Source: Sitta carolinensis (taxonomy: Eukaryota; Chordata; Aves; Passeriformes; Sittidae). Taken from it: a stretch of DNA of 64,000 bases. The DNA lies in the NCBI GenBank assembly GCA_032173965.1, contig JAVUNC010000004.1:28219501-28283500 (forward strand), read 5' to 3'. How positions within the stretch are numbered: the stretch's first letter is position 1; every line of letters begins with the position of its first letter. The notes below the pieces were generated by a model. That model was not told the origin of the DNA, made no database searches, and was given only the letters and a program-made list of their open reading frames with translations. Shown piece by piece: positions 38,101-51,500 of the stretch. The position numbers were made by a program, and so were the translations under genes.

Positions 38101-41100
38101 CAACCAGCCCCATACATGATGGTTACATAACTTGTTTTTCTGCCTCTAATTCAGACGAGTCACTTGAGTCCATAGTCCTTTTCTGCTTAGCCAAAGTAGT
38201 GGGCCAGAGCCATGATTTTACAAGGCCTTCCCTTTGTAAGGTTTTATGTATAAGCAACAACTATTTGAGAGATGGTTTGTCAAAAGGCTTGGTTTCTGAA
38301 CAAATTTTGAGTATCTTGTCTTTCTTTGTGATCTGTTTTTATTCACAGCTATGAATTTTAAAACTGTTGTTTTTTTCTTTCCATTGTGTAATAATCTGGG
38401 AATGAAAAAAACAAAGATCTGAAGATACTTTGGGTTCAATTATTGTGGCTTTGCTGCATCCCAAATGTGTAAAGTTAAATTTCACTCCTAGTAGGTCAGC
38501 AGTACTCTGCACTCAAAATATTTTTCTGTGTAGGATAACTTCAGAAAATTGGAAACAAATCAGAAAAAGTAAAAAAATGATTCTATATTTGTTAAGTGGC
38601 TAGTCACTCAGTAGTCACGGCAGAAAACTTACGCAAGATCAATAAATACTATGGCTGTCTAATTAGAATATGGAGACAGCTAGATAACAAAAGCAATTGC
38701 ACCTGAGAAGAAATTACAGGGCAAGATGATCAGAAACTTGTAGAAGAATGTGTAAGAGAAATAAGGCAATGTCTACCAAATGTGTCAGTAAAAATGAAGA
38801 GATGGGAGAATCAAAACCAAAGTGCAGCAGTATACATTATAGAAGACTTCTGTAAATATATTGTCATAAAAACAGGACTATATTCTTATGACAGCTTTAA
38901 GAATATGTCACATTTCAACACTACAGTATTGGTTTCCAGAAGTACCTAATTCCCTTATAGTTAAATCTGTATTAAGTCTGTACATTTCAAATATTAGTGC
39001 TTGACCTGGATTTTACTCAAAAAAGATTCTCAGCATTTTTCTTATAAGGATGGTCTCAGTAGTATATATAGGAGCCCTTTAGACCAAAGTATAACTGAAA
39101 ACAATGCTAGACTATCTTATTAGTTAACAGAAAGACAAGAGTGCACAACTGCTTGTGCACAAGAGTGCAGAGCAGCCGAAGACTAGTTAATCTTTTCCCA
39201 CTGATGGTGGAAGGTTTTTCTCACAGCAGTATTAGATAGACAAGATAGAATAAGAGAAGGGAGAAGATTTAAATAATTCAGTGATATTTAGCTAAATAAT
39301 AAAATTAACCCTTTGTGTTTGTTGTTGTTTGAGGGTTTTTTTATCTCTGCAACACTATGCTATAAAGACATCCAAAAGCTTTTTTCCTATTGCCTATGTT
39401 TATGCTAATTTTGCCTGGGGTATTGAATTAGGATTCAAGAGAGGAGCTGTTGTTCTACCATCATGTGAGCTCCTGTGTGCTGTAGGCTAACTTGCCTCAC
39501 TCTCTCGTTACCCTTTCCCATATTTGTTATCTGCCTGTGTAGATGGTAACTCTGAAGCATGTGGGTCTCTTGCTTTGTGTGTTGTACTGAGCTTCCACAG
39601 GTCCCAGGTGGTCCGATTGCCTCTGGGCGATGCACGTCTCCTCTCCAGTAATGTCAGAAAAAGACTGTGCTTCTAGACCATTGACTTTGTTGAATATTTG
39701 TGCTTAGGTGGGATGAATTCAGGCCTATTATAGGGGTGTAACGTGATACATTTGAATGCATGCTCTGTGTGGGAAGGTGCTGCTGATTCACGTCGTGAGT
39801 GAAAGAGGCCTGCCTTTTAGTTACCAATGATAGCAAATTTCACCTCAGTATTTGCTTCTAAATTCTAATAGTTATCTATGATTTTTTACAGAAAACTCAT
39901 TTATCTGTAGGTGTGTTATGAATTAATTGTGCCATAGTTACAGAAATACTTGAACTGGTCCTGAGAAGAGCCAGCAGGATCAGCAAGTCTTTAAAACTCA
40001 GATGAGGTACCACACCAGTGTGACTGCAATGCCTCCAGGAGTGACATGGAGGCAGCCTCACAGATAACTTTGATGTGGGTGGATGCCTGATGAGTAAGCT
40101 CTGCCAGATAGGTTTTAACTTTGGGAAGAAGGAGTTTGTTTTTATCCGCAGCATTCCTTGATCCTTGTATGAGGCATTAAAAGGCCAAGAGTCAGCCAGA
40201 GACCAGGAAAAGATTTTTGCTTGGGCTAAGCAAAACTTCTTCCAAGTTCCAGCTACTCTTGCACCTCTTTGCTGATAACTCTAGGTCTTGGGAGTGCCTT
40301 TTACTTTGAAAACAGCACACAAGAGCACTGTTTATCTCTGGCACTAGGTTAAAGTTTCAATATAATCTTTATTCAAAAGCACGCTAATACCCTTCCAAAT
40401 AGATGTGAAATCTCTGATAATACCTGTGTCTTGCTAATGTAAAAGAGAAAGTCTGCATATGGATGCATGTATGTATTTTTTTCCAGCAAAAAAACCCTCA
40501 CATTTAACATTCAGTATATAGAGGAAAGAAGAGTGGTGAATAATGAACACAACACATTTGAAATGGCCACAGCTGCATAACAAATATAGTTCTCAGAAAG
40601 CTCTAAGCTTTAGCAAATTTATCTAATTTATAATATTACCTCCTTGTTACGTTAATTTATGCTCCTCAAAACAGAAAATTTCTTCTGTTTATAAGGTCAT
40701 AATAGAATGGTAATTGTTTTTGCTTAAGTCACCAGATGGCTTATGTTTATCAAAATCTGGTTTTTCCCAGGGTAACACTGTCCTGATGCATTCACTCTGT
40801 GGACATATCTGAAGCCGGGCTAGTGTTCTAGATTATGAATATGACTGACTTTCTCTGGGCTTTGCCATTAATGGATCTCTTGCTTTTTTAGCAGCACCAA
40901 CTGTCTTGATTTATGATTCAGGAATGCTGGTGGTGAGGCAAATTTAGCAAGCAATTTTTCTGCCCAACTGTGATTCATATTAGTATTACTGAGCCATCTG
41001 CTAGGTATTCTTTGTCCTCTGCTAAGAGAGGGTACAGCTTTGTGCAAAAGTCTACTCAGTTCCTTTGCTCACACTTCCGTCAGCAGAAGTACAAAACAGG

Positions 41101-42544
41101 GAAGATGAACGATTTTATGGGTTAGATAATGGGATGGGCAAAATCTGTAGTCTGTTCCTGCCTCTGCTAGAGATTTCCCATGCAACCATGAGTGAATCAT
41201 TGAATTGCTTTCTGCCTTATCACACCATCTGCTAGAATGAGTTTCCTTTCTCTTTTCTTCTTTTCTTGTTTTGCAACCACTTTTCTGTAATAAAGCAGGG
41301 ATACATTTTTTTTCTAGAAATACATATAATAATTAACAATTCCTGATTTTCTCTGCTGAACTTGGAATGAATTAGTTTTCCGTAACTAACATGTCAGTGA
41401 TGTGACTTGTGAGATGACTTTAGCCAGATGTTTTCTGTGCTAATTTAATTTACTCAAAAATCATAAACTGGAATCTGCACTAACATACAAAGAGCAAAAG
41501 GAATCTGTAGTTGTGACCATATGAAAATAAAACATGAAGCATTTGCTGAAGTTTATTTTTCCCCATACAATTCTGTTACTACAAAATTGTGACAATATTT
41601 CTCCCTTTAAATGGTATTGCAATAACGAGTAAAAGGTTATTTTGCTTTATAGACACTCACTCCCACATTATTGACTATACTTTCTTAATTACAAACTTGT
41701 ACTGAAACACATTTCAAAGAAATAACTTGGTTTTATAATAACCTTCGGAATATACAGCTCTCATTTAGCACCTTTAGCATATTTAATGTTTAAACTGTCT
41801 TTTCAGAACTGATTCTTTCACATAAAGATTCAATTTTAGAAAAATCTTTACAAATTTTAGTTTAAGATTAGCATTATAACTTATCACAGTTTGTCGCATC
41901 ATCTTCTGATAGTTTTTAGTGTTATTGATCAAAATAGAGCAGCAAGGAATGATTCAAACCTATTAACATTGTAACTACAATCTAAAAAGTTCTTGCTTGC
42001 CAGGAAGAATAAAGCCACAGGTTATATGAAACAAATACCATCACAAAAACAGATATGCAAAATTTCAAGCTTCTCATTTTTGTACTTCAAACTTAAAATT
42101 AACCCAAGTTATGTTACTACACATGCCTCAGGAAAAAGTAGGATTAAATCGAACACTTATATTTTTGTTATAAAATATGTTAATGTTTCTATTTAAATTC
42201 TCATTTATAAATGACAGCGCCTTATGAAATATGTCCCGAAGACTATTTGATGTCAATGGTGTGGAAAAGGACCCCAGCTGGGGACATGGCATTCAATCGA
42301 TGTCCTCTCAATGCCACAGGTACAGTACTACTTTGAAATCTTATCATGAGAAGAAAGAGGAGAAATATTTTGCTTTGTGTCCTAGATAAATTATTGTTAG
42401 ACTCATATAAATATGCATGTATGTAAATATATCTATATAAACCTCACATATTTACTTATGTATAAGCATGCAAATATACACATGTACATATGCTGTCTCT
42501 TGCAGCTTACATATCTGCATGGATCTGTGGTGTATGTACATACA

Positions 42545-42592
<48 letters not shown>

Positions 42593-45500
42593 TACGAGCA
42601 TTATAGCCACAGAGAAAAAGCTGACAAGAAACCAATTTGACTGGATCTATCAAGTAGAGAGATGAAAATGAGGGAAAATATAAACATCTTTTTAATTAAG
42701 AAAACACTGCTAAAAAGCAATCAAGTAAATGTTGAAATATGTTTCAGCATCTTACACTACTCTTTACATAGGAAATTGTTTCTGTGTGTGCCTTTAAAGT
42801 AGCATGGAATATAGATTAAATAAGGTTTATTCTTTCCAGTTGCTCTCACTTATATAAATATTTTTTGTCTTCTTTGTGTCTTACAGGCACCACTAGCAGA
42901 CGCTGCTCTCTCAGTGTTCATGGAGTGGCCTTTTGGGAACATCCAAGCTTTGCTAGATGCATATCAAACGAGTACAGACACTTGCAGCATTCAGTAGGTG
43001 CAAAGTCAGCTTTAGTACTTGCTCTGTTTATTCATTGCTTATCATTGGTGTAAAAAGAAACTTACTTATTTACTCTTAGGTTTCTGTTAAGCAATACCAA
43101 GAGGAAAACAGATCTGAGAAAGAATAATTTATGTTAATGGATATTATTTTGATCTTGTATAATGCTGGTGTTTGCGAAATAAGCCTTGTCATACCATAGA
43201 GGTGGAAAAATGAATCAGATTCCCTTCTTTCATGTCCACTGTTAGAAATTTTTATCGGAGTCAGAGGAAAGATATATTTTAGTTTATTAGAAAATGAAAT
43301 GTGAATAAATGAGATTTACTGGAAAAGCAGCTGGATGAGAATTTTGTAGTAGTATGAATTCTTTAATTGCAGAGTAGGAAGCCAGGAATATTTCTTTTTG
43401 CTATCAAATTTAGAACTTCACCTTCAAATGTAACAATAGGAAATGATTATAGGGTAAATCTATTGCTACATCTTGGAAAAGATAAAGTAACTTTAGATGA
43501 GAAAGTATTATGTGTGATTTTTTTCAAAAAGCCTAACAAAAACTTTTGCTTCTTTGTAAAGCATAGGCATTATACAATTATGTACGGCCTGAACATATTT
43601 ATATGGATAGATGTAATACATTATGTATATCACTTTATAAGTATGTTACCATGGTTTATGTTAGGTATATTAGTTACCCGCTATGTCCCTAGCTGAAGCA
43701 TTCAGACAGGTTAATGCTATAGTGGGAAATGAGCCTTTGAAGATTCTCATGGACAATGGATTTTCCCTTCATGATATATTCTACTGACATTCTTACTATT
43801 CTGCATCCTTTTCCAAAGGCCACTGCTCTGTTTATCATTCAGCAGAGGCACACTAATACAGCTCTGTGCTTCATAACTTCCCAGCTCCTCAACCAAGTGC
43901 AACACTTCTGTAACGTTTAAAATTCATTGGTGGCAGTAGCCTGGCTGCCAACCTCAAATCTGGATTGCTATTTAGAGGAGAATTTTATTAATTCCTTTGA
44001 GCTGCATTTCTGTTTCATTACACACAATTTATTTGAGGCCTGGGATTCAGTTTCGGGGTAGGCCAAACCAAGAATTTTTTTTTAAAATAGGACAGAATAG
44101 ATTGTCAAAGGAATTTCCCCCACTACACAGAAGCTTCTATTTTACACAGCTGCCTATATGTTCATCTCTCCCCTTGGTGTTCATGCTCAAAAACACATTT
44201 AAGTTTGCTGTAATATTTTTGCATTTAATAATTCTTGTATTTTATTTTGTTGAAAAAATTTCATTTGTTATGTCTATGCTAGTTTGCAGCTCAAACTGCT
44301 CAAAATGCTGTTTCATGCTATGCAGTGTTTTGAATTACCTGGCTTTGGTAGGCACTGGTAATTTTTCAAGAGCCGCAAGTCTGACTTGTTGAACAAAAGA
44401 AGACATTTGTAACCTAGAGCAGATTTATCCTTTTTTATTTTCTATATTTCCTTTTTTAAGTATTAATTATGAGTAGATTACACTGTGAGATATTCTTTCT
44501 GCCGAAGAACATTTAAAAATAGGTAATGCTTTTTTAAAATTACCCATGCACCTAAACACACCTTTTTGCTGCACAAAATTTAAGTCTAGCTCAACTGCAT
44601 ACAAATTAAAAAAAGAAAAGTGGACTTCTTTTACACGTGGGAGCTGTTCACAAAGAAAATTGGTCTGTCTTACATCTTTCTGCTTCTCAAAGTGAACAAC
44701 ACAACATATTTAAAGAATCAGAGAAAATAGAGGTAAAGACCTATAAGGTCATTGCCCTGCAAATGTAGGCTTGTCCCCCCACGATACATATGTCAGTTCC
44801 ATAAATCCCTGAAAATAGGGCTTTAGAAGGAAGCTGCTGACAGACGGTGTTGCTATAATAAATATGTGTGCTTATGAAAGCATTTATGAGTTGTCTCAGT
44901 GTGCTTAACTTACCAATAAAGTTCTTTTACCAACTCAGACCAGGAATAGAGGGAGGTATCACTCAGTTCCCTGAATATTCCCGTAAAATCTGAGCTGAAT
45001 CCTTTTCATTTATTGTCTGAAATATATAAAAGAAAATTAGATGCAGTCTTCAAAAAAATTATGTTCCTGAAGTTGATATAAAACCGTTGCTATACATAAA
45101 TACAATATTTAATGCATTAAAGCAGAGAATACAGACAAGTACCTGTCTTTTTGCCCTCCAAACAACTGCATATGATCTAGAAGCGGAAATCACATAGTAG
45201 AATTCACATGATGCTGTACCTGATAAAATCTTATCTAAAGAAAAGAAATGTATGATGGGGGCCTGAGAAGATTTCCTTGGCCATAGACCCTCCTTACCTG
45301 GCTACACAGGTGCTGAACTGGAAACTTATAGTTACACTACTAAATAAACTTAAGCTTAAAAGCTGTCCTTGTAGTCATCTGCCCTGTTTAACTGTGTATG
45401 TGTTAGCATGCTCTCTGACCATTTCAGAACCATACCAACAAGCACTCTTCCAAACAATCCTTGCCTTCCTTTAGAGGATAGCATGGCAGAGAGGCCATTG

Positions 45501-48500
45501 TCAGCAGGTGATAAAAGCATGATTTTCTGGAACAGAGGAGGGATAGAGAGTTTAATGTGAGGAAACCACAATTCTTCACTATATATGGTGTAGAATTTTA
45601 CCACATAACCACAGGTGATTGACCTCCAAAGACTATTTCCTTACTGTATGTAAGTACTGTAGGTTCGCTGCCTCATGCACAAAGCTTCTTGTATTTTTAC
45701 AGTTTTCTCTATTACACAACTGGAATTGACATGGGACAAATTCCGACCCTTAATAAGCAGTACTAAAGAAGCTGAAACCCAGCTAGTACTGTGTGTTCTT
45801 CAGCTTCGCTCAAGACTTGTTCTGAGACCAACATGGTATCTCAGTAAATCATGCTAGAATGGCACCGTATTTTAATCTTAAAATCCATTTGAAAGTTTAT
45901 TTGTAAAGATGAATAATCATTAAAGCTAAAAATACACCCATAATGCTAAAAATAATATACTTTGCTCATAATCACCATCACCATGAATAACGTGGCTTTT
46001 GCCGATCACATACAGAATGTGCCAGGCAGACTTACTGCCTCTACTTCATGCCCTAGTGCTTCAGATGGAGGTTATGGCACATCACAGGAAAACAGGGTTG
46101 AGTTACATTGTCTGGACTCGTGGTCCACTTTTTGATACATATATCAATATTATGCTTAATATTCTATTGCAACAGTCTCAGAATAATTCCCAATCTTAAA
46201 TTAATGTATCTCCTCAATATATTTTTGAGACAAGTCTATTCTACATCTCCATTTTTTGTTGATGGAGAACTGAGATCACTTAAGCAGGAAATTTATCTCA
46301 AGTCTTCTGAATTAGAGCCTAGCCACTCTTCCTTCTTAATGTTCCTACGTCTCCATGGAACGACTCAGAAAATCCCTGGCATAGTAAAAATGTAACCACA
46401 GGGCCTCTAAAGAGACTATGCACTTGAACATGATGAAATAGAAGAGGGGGAAGGTTTGACTTGGGGAGATTGGCACACTCGGTTTACATCTTACAAGGGC
46501 ACCGTGTCCTACACGATAGGAGTTTCAGCAAAAGCAGTTAAGAGAATTATGCATGTCAGCTGTGCTACAAATGTACAGCCTGTACTTCTGTGAGTTTATT
46601 TTACCATGTGCACTATGAAGTAGAGGTTCCTTTTAAAGCCAGGGATGATAATTAGATCTCTTTGAATAACAGAACCAGTTAGTCATGAACAATTTATCCT
46701 ACGTTTGGTACAAATCAATCATCAAATGAATTCAACAAATACTGTTTGACCAGCTTAATAGAGCTGGTTGACTAATGAAAAAAATTATTCACTGAACATA
46801 TTAAGGGACAAAAATGCCCAAATCCATGAAAAAAAAACCTTTAGGGAATTACTTGCTTAGCTCTAATAATAATGTTTAAAGAACCTAATTAGGATTATTC
46901 TTCCTAAAGCACTGTAAGTGGAAAATTCAGAGTGAAAAATAGGTATATTTTGACTCCTCGAATCACAGCCTAGAGGATGAAGGAATAACTTGATGAGCAG
47001 AAAAGGAAACATCACAGATCATATACCTGATTTTGTTCTGGTTTTCTTGCATTGTCCTAATGTGTTGGTAGTGTCTGCAGCTTAGCATTAGGAAAATGTT
47101 CTTAGTCAAGCATGGTGTCCTTAGTCTGTTACCAGTCATTTCTTGAGAAAGAGGACATTACAAGAAGACATTCTTCCAAGTGTCTTTTTTTATTGTAGAT
47201 GAAGATGAAGTAAAGTCATAAGGTTTATAAACTCTAGTGGCAGAGGATATCCTTTCTTCAGTTCCATCTGGAAAGTTCTTAGTCACATACTGATCACCAG
47301 TTTTATTAGTAGTGAGGAGAGGAATTTCCTTCCTTTCTTTAATTCCATATTAAATTCTCAGAATTTGGAGGATTTTTCCCCTCTGTAGGATAGACATAAT
47401 TTGGGTTTTCAGACCATTTTATCAAATCAGTTACTGCTATGGCTGAAGTTATGGACCTTGCTGAAGCCTCTTCTCTCTTTCTACCCTTGGCAAATAGTTT
47501 CTTTTTCTGAAAACTTAACTGCTTCAGTCTAACATATTTTAATCTCTTTAAAGCGTATCTGTTGCTAGCTTAATGGACTGTTATGTGTAGAAAGGCAGAA
47601 TAGATGATGATCTAATCACCCAAACTTTGTCTGTATAATATTATGATGTTCCTCATTGCTCATTATCTTCTTTTGATGTGGAAGCAGAAAATTATGTGCC
47701 TACTTATCTTACATAGAATTGTCTACCTTACCCAATACTTGGCTAGTCTGGGCTAGTGTCTTCTGAGGTGTGATTCAAGGTTTTTTTACTTTATTTGGAT
47801 AAACAGGGTAAAATATTTCCTAAGACTCAGAAATTTATTTGTACTGTGATTATGAGTGACTACAGGACCAAGAATAGAATCAGTGATTACGACCCCCCAG
47901 GCCTACTTCAGATGGTACCCAAGGGAAAAAAAAAAAAAAAAAAAGACTGATACGCCTCAAAAAAGAGTACATTTTGCTTTAATATGCTCTTGAAGCCTAT
48001 CGAATTTGTTATGGTGCCAGCAATAAGAACTAAGAAACAAGATCTCAGAATTAGGAATATTCTACATTATCATGCTTCCAAGAAGCATAGAAAAAGAATT
48101 CTTCATCTATTCTTAATCCATTCTATGGATAATAGCCACCTAAATTAGAAAAAAGACAGCAAAATAAACAAAACTAAAGTAAAGTAAACAAGCAGAAACA
48201 AGAAACCACTCACCTTATCCCTAACTGTCCAAAATCCAAAAACCAAAAAGAAAAGACTTCAATGGGGGCTAATGAAAAAAAATTTAAATGAGATTCAAAT
48301 AGTTAGGTGTGGAAGAGCAATGAGATTTCACATTTTATGAGCTTTTTAGGAATTGAATGTTGAAGCTTTTCTGAACATTTTAAATGAAAACCATTAATAC
48401 ATAAAATCTTACCATGAAGCATTAGAAATTGATTTTGTGAAAAATGAAGAAGTACTTGAATACATAGGTTATTTCTGTTTTCTACTCTGTTATGTATTCA

Positions 48501-51500
48501 TACTAAGCAATAGGATTTACTGAATTAAAAAAATATAAAAAAAAAAAAAAAAAAAAAAAGAAGAAGATGACTTTCTAAGGGATTTGCTTAAAAAAGTATT
48601 AGTAATGTGTTATTTTCTTATCACACACTGAAATAGCCCTTTATAGCTCTTTTGCCTAATGTGAGTTTTCCTCTACATGACTTTTGGATCCTCTAGTTTG
48701 GAAGAGATTTGAACTACACTCATAAATAATGATGAAGACTAAAGCCTCTTATCAAGAAACTTTGTTCCTAAAAGACATCTCCAATGGTACCAGAAAATCT
48801 CTTCTAATACTGGCCATTTTATAAACCTGTGTAGCACAGTTTTCTAGCCTGAATGATGAAATTCTGTATTTAGTTGATAAATATTCTATATTTAGTTGCT
48901 GTGGTAAAAATAAGATTCTTAAAAAATGTCTAGTTCCATTCTCCCTGAAATAGGCAGGGCACTTTTCAGAAGATAGGTCCCTCAAAGCTCCACCTAATCT
49001 GGCCTTGAACACCTCCAGGGATAGGGAATCCACAACTTCTCCAGGCAACTTGTTCCAGTGCCTCACCACATTCACAGTAAGGAATTTCTCCCTAATATTA
49101 ATCTTAATCTACCCTCTTTCAATTTGAAGCTGTTCCCCCTTGTCCTGTCACTCCATGTTCTTGTAAAAAGGTCAGGAATGCTACTGTAAGATCTTTCTAG
49201 AGCCTTCTCCCCAGCTGAATAATCCCATCTCTCTGAGCCATCCCTCATTGGAGTGGTGCTCCATCTCTGTGATCATCTCCATAGCCCTTATCTGCACTCA
49301 CTCCAACAGGTCTGTGCCCTTCTTATGTTGGGGGTCCTGGACACAGTTATATCACTTTTAGTGATACAACACCTAATATGTATTCATGCAAAATGGGCTG
49401 CTTTTTTATCAGAAACTTGGAAAACTAAAATGTCTCTTAACTCCTGAGAGTTAGGAAGGAAAAATCTACATAAGAATTATCACATTGATGTCAAAATATT
49501 AGCACTTACAAAGGAGCATGGGAACTTATGCAGGTGAATCTTTACATACCAAACTAATAATATAGCCATAAAAATTCATTTCTGCTGCTTCTGCTCGTAC
49601 CATAATTTTGTTTCAACTTTTTCACAGCAGTGTTATTCACAGTTTTGCAAGTGCTTGGCTAAAATATAATTTGATAAAAAGAGCTTTGAGGTGAATAATG
49701 ATTTGCTCAGCTGCAGCTCATTAGAGATGATTTTGTTTTTGCAAATTATATTACAAGGGCAGCGTATCAGCCTGTCCATGTACTCCTCACTGAAATGACT
49801 GCTGTACTCTGGGGAGTAAAATGCTTCCTCCTAAAAAATTTACTGCTCCTTTTTTTTGCTAGTTTATTGCTTCATTTCTTTTTATATAGCTGCAGAGCAA
49901 AGCAGCCAGGCTTAGTTTTATAGATTTGAATGCAGAGGCCTCAAGAAAAACATTTTTGTTCTTCCTCAGCCTGCACTTATATTGATATATGCCAGCTATT
50001 CCTCTTCTCCTTCACAGCTTTAGATAGGCAGGGGTGTCAGTAAATGATCTGCTTTCCTTTCCTTGATTCCCTTGTAAGGACAGAATCTGCAGCTCCGTAA
50101 CGTCATTTCCGTTATCTTGTCTGGAGAATGACAAACTTTCTCTGATCAGAGAGCAACCGATAAGAGATTGTGACAGGTGCCTCACTAACATTTTCCCATT
50201 CTACACAGGAGAAGATTAAAACTTCAGGGAGAAAAAGCTAATGACTCTGGTATCACTGTTGACTTGGTGGTGAGGGCACTCTACAACTGCCTGAAAGGAG
50301 GTATCTTCTCCCAGGAAACAAGTGACAGGATAAGAGGAAATGACCTGCAGTTGCACCAGGGAAGCTTTAGACTAGATATTAGGAAAAGTTTTTCCTGGAA
50401 AAGATTGTCAAGCCCCAAATCCTGGAGGTATTTAACAGGCATATAGATGTGGCACTTGGGGACATGTGGTGGATTTGGCAGTGCTGAGATAACAGTTGAA
50501 CTCTGATATTAAAGGTTCTTTCCAACCTAAATAATTCTAAGTAATAAATAATTCTATGATCCTATGATCTTACCAACATATACATACACCTCAATCTTAG
50601 AGATGCTATACAGTAAGAGAAAACATTTGTCTGCTTTTCTGCACAAGTACATCACAACTTAATTCAACCTGCAGAGTTCCTTTTCTTCCTCTCTGCTTTT
50701 GAATATCTGTTTTTTAATATCCAGCCAATCCCACTTGTTAAATTCAAAGTCCCCACTATCATTTCAGGGTCCATAATAATTTTTCTATGTCTGGAACACA
50801 CGCATTTACCGAAGATATGTGTGAGTTAAATGAAATGTACTCCTGGGTTTTCTGCTGCCCTGCTGCTGCTGCTGTGTCTTCTGAAGTAGTGAGCAGCTGA
50901 GTGTTCCCTGATCACACTGATATTCCCAACCAGCCAACCAACACTGCAGCCACAGATGAACTTCACTAGGGTATGGCCAGAGGTAAAACAATAGAAAGCT
51001 ATTTAAGAGCTCAATAGATTTCAGCTAATTTTCCCTTAAAATCAAACAGAACTGCTGGAACCTTCACTCTAACTGAATGTGGCACTAGCTGCAAAATGAC
51101 TGCAAGAGTTTGGCTTCGCAGCTGGAGACAAAGAAGTGGTCACAGCACCTTACACTTACAATCATTCCCTTGCTCTTTGTCCAATACTTAATTTGCTGCA
51201 TTCCCTCACCATGGTTTATTAAGTATATGAGATGAGAGTCAAAGGATTTTTCTCTTGCCTATCATTTTATGCAGCAGACCCATACAGAAATTAGGGCTCC
51301 CAAATAATGCTAATTTCCTTGAAAAAAACTTCTCGATTTGTCCTGCAAATAAAAGTGAGTGTTATGGAAATGACTGTATAGAAGAAAAATGAAATGAGTA
51401 TAGAAATTGGTTTAAATCAAATAAGCATCTCAGTTGAAGCATTTATCAGAGCTTTGTAGTTTAGGGACATATACTTACAAGGATGACCATGTAGCTTAAA

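Noticed and set aside
39430..40160. Less AT-rich stretch with minus-strand open frames
   Set aside because: No recognised protein, repeat or exon borders.
43997..44392. A 131-residue plus-strand open frame
   Set aside because: It is full of Phe, Leu and Ile from T-rich sequence, has no family resemblance, and lies in the middle of an intron.
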